Shown one piece after another: positions 63,378 to 64,000 of a stretch of 64,000 bases of DNA. Made by a program: the position numbers and the translations under genes. Origin of the DNA: Actinomycetospora lemnae (lineage in GTDB: Bacteria; Actinomycetota; Actinomycetes; Mycobacteriales; Pseudonocardiaceae); assembly GCF_028737315.1 (NCBI RefSeq), contig NZ_JAQZAO010000009.1:203063-267062 (forward strand), written 5' to 3'. The notes under the pieces are model-generated. The model did no database searches. It was given only the letters and a program-made list of their open reading frames with translations, and was not told the DNA's origin. The first letter of the stretch is position 1. Every line of letters begins with the position of its first letter.

Positions 63378-64000
63378 TCCGGCCACTCTCCCGGGGCGAC
63401 CAGCTCCGAGCGCGTGCGGCGCAGGACGCCGCCCTCGACCGCGTAGTACGACATCGCCGACAGCGGCGGCGAGTACGCGTGGACGCTGACGGCGGTCTCC
63501 AGGGCACGGTTGCTGACGTCGTGCACGTGGCCGAGGCCGAACGCGACGCTGCGGCCCGGGTCGACGACGCGGCGGCGCAGCCCGGGCCCGCGGGCGGCGA
63601 TCTCCTCGGCCGCGCAGGTGCCGTCGTCCTCGCTGCCGGGCGTCCAGCGCCACTCGGTCAGGGCGCCGCGCACGACGGTCAGCGCGCCGAGCGAGCCGCC
63701 GTGGTCGTGCAGCTCGGCGGCCTGTTCGGTGGCCCAGGAGATCAGCCAGACGTCGAGGTGCTCGTCGGCGTGCAGGCGCCGCGACCAGCGGCGGACGGGA
63801 TCGACGGCGACGTCGTGGCGGCCGGCGTCGACCTCGTCGGCGACCTCCCGGGTGAGCGCGAGGAGGTCGGCGAGGCTCGCCGGGGTGGGGCCGTCCTGCC
63901 AGCGGCGGCGGTCGGGGCGCCGCGAGCGGGGGCGGGTGAAGGGGCCGGTGTCGGGACCGGCCGCGGCGGTGGCGGTCGCCGTGGCGGGCGTGGGGGCGGG
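63374..64000 (-). CDS. Cysteine dioxygenase family protein, 5' end outside window
   Basis: The window holds the C-terminal 208 residues; no start lies before base 64000 on this strand. The cupin iron site is H-D-H-G-G-S (AAELHDHGGSLGALTVVRGALTEW) with a third His in GHVHDVSN, the CDO pattern. An N-terminal helical part LADLLALTREVADEVDAGRHDVAVDP fits family members. It oxidises cysteine to cysteine sulfinate with Fe(II) and O2, or a related thiol. Co-transcribed with the rhodanese gene. Confidence 0.88.
   Translation of the reverse strand, partial: PAPTPATATATAAAGPDTGPFTRPRSRRPDRRRWQDGPTPASLADLLALTREVADEVDAGRHDVAVDPVRRWSRRLHADEHLDVWLISWATEQAAELHDHGGSLGALTVVRGALTEWRWTPGSEDDGTCAAEEIAARGPGLRRRVVDPGRSVAFGLGHVHDVSNRALETAVSVHAYSPPLSAMSYYAVEGGVLRRTRSELVAPGEWPE

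Noticed and set aside
1..64000. tRNA, rRNA, transposase, integrase and phage genes.
   Set aside because: None recognised on either strand; composition appears even across the window, so no sign of a recent island.

Overview
The window is 64 kb of very GC-rich DNA with densely packed genes, many GTG starts, 4-base ATGA/GTGA overlaps between genes and several leaderless genes. Gene content (Lsr2-type DNA-binding domain, RGCVC small protein, DUF5994, DUF5709, DUF2382, siderophore-interacting protein, LigD polymerase domain, cysteine dioxygenase plus rhodanese) points to a high-GC actinomycete, most likely Pseudonocardiales (Actinomycetospora or Pseudonocardia type). The taxon is inferred from gene content, not proven. 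I see no tRNA, rRNA, transposase, phage gene or CRISPR array; this looks like ordinary chromosome.

Layout. 1-3.7 kb: end of an amino acid permease, a zinc-finger peptide, a disulfide-reductase-like flavoenzyme overlapping a CPA2 cation/proton antiporter. 3.8-8.5 kb: a catabolic operon (unknown protein, SDR, cyclase/isatin-hydrolase-like enzyme, GMC oxidoreductase, SDR). 8.5-12 kb: RibD-like reductase, small proteins and a SpoIIE phosphatase. 12-16.5 kb: four minus-strand envelope/stress genes (DUF2188 LEA-like, OmpA-like, MscS-like, PRC-barrel/DUF2382), each followed by its own strong hairpin. 16.9-20.6 kb: fabH-like synthase, a manganese exporter (GDT1/UPF0016) under a yybP-ykoY riboswitch, and an SDR divergent from a MerR regulator with a classic 19-bp-spacer promoter. 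20.6-24.2 kb: LuxR-type ATPase regulator, SnoaL-like protein, a frameshifted 2OG-Fe(II) oxygenase.

24.2-30 kb: a LysR regulator divergent from a tightly coupled operon: sarcosine-oxidase-like flavoenzyme, Rieske oxygenase, a 34-residue ORF, its reductase, and an M24 protein with the six metal ligands of the DMSP lyase DddP. It probably degrades an N-methylated compatible solute. 30-44 kb: alkaline-phosphatase-fold protein, a CWWD-motif micro-protein, a Tat lipoprotein class A beta-lactamase, a metallophosphoesterase, an SGNH hydrolase with a likely frameshift, SDR/RraA pair, BKACE enzyme, PrmC-related methyltransferase, LigD polymerase, L,D-transpeptidase and an ABC-type ATPase.

44.3-48.3 kb: a four-gene translationally coupled cassette of acyltransferase, luciferase-like monooxygenase, stand-alone adenylation enzyme and carrier protein. 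It looks like a miniature carrier-protein-tethered amino acid modification pathway and is the best candidate for an undescribed system. 48.4-64 kb: membrane proteins, an alpha/beta hydrolase divergent from a MarR regulator with paired operators, siderophore-interacting protein, GH15 enzyme, FAD oxidase, an ERCC4 nuclease fused to an Lsr2 domain, a Baeyer-Villiger-type monooxygenase, a P-loop-less kinase homologue, an MHS transporter, septum-formation and DUF5709 proteins, and a cysteine dioxygenase/rhodanese/acyl-CoA ligase operon running off the right edge.

Non-coding structure: two related palindromes with compensatory changes between convergent genes, a dispersed repeat of about 54 bases at two gene ends, a GTAACG box exactly 34 bases before three start codons, and a TAnnnT box 6-8 bases before about a dozen start codons.
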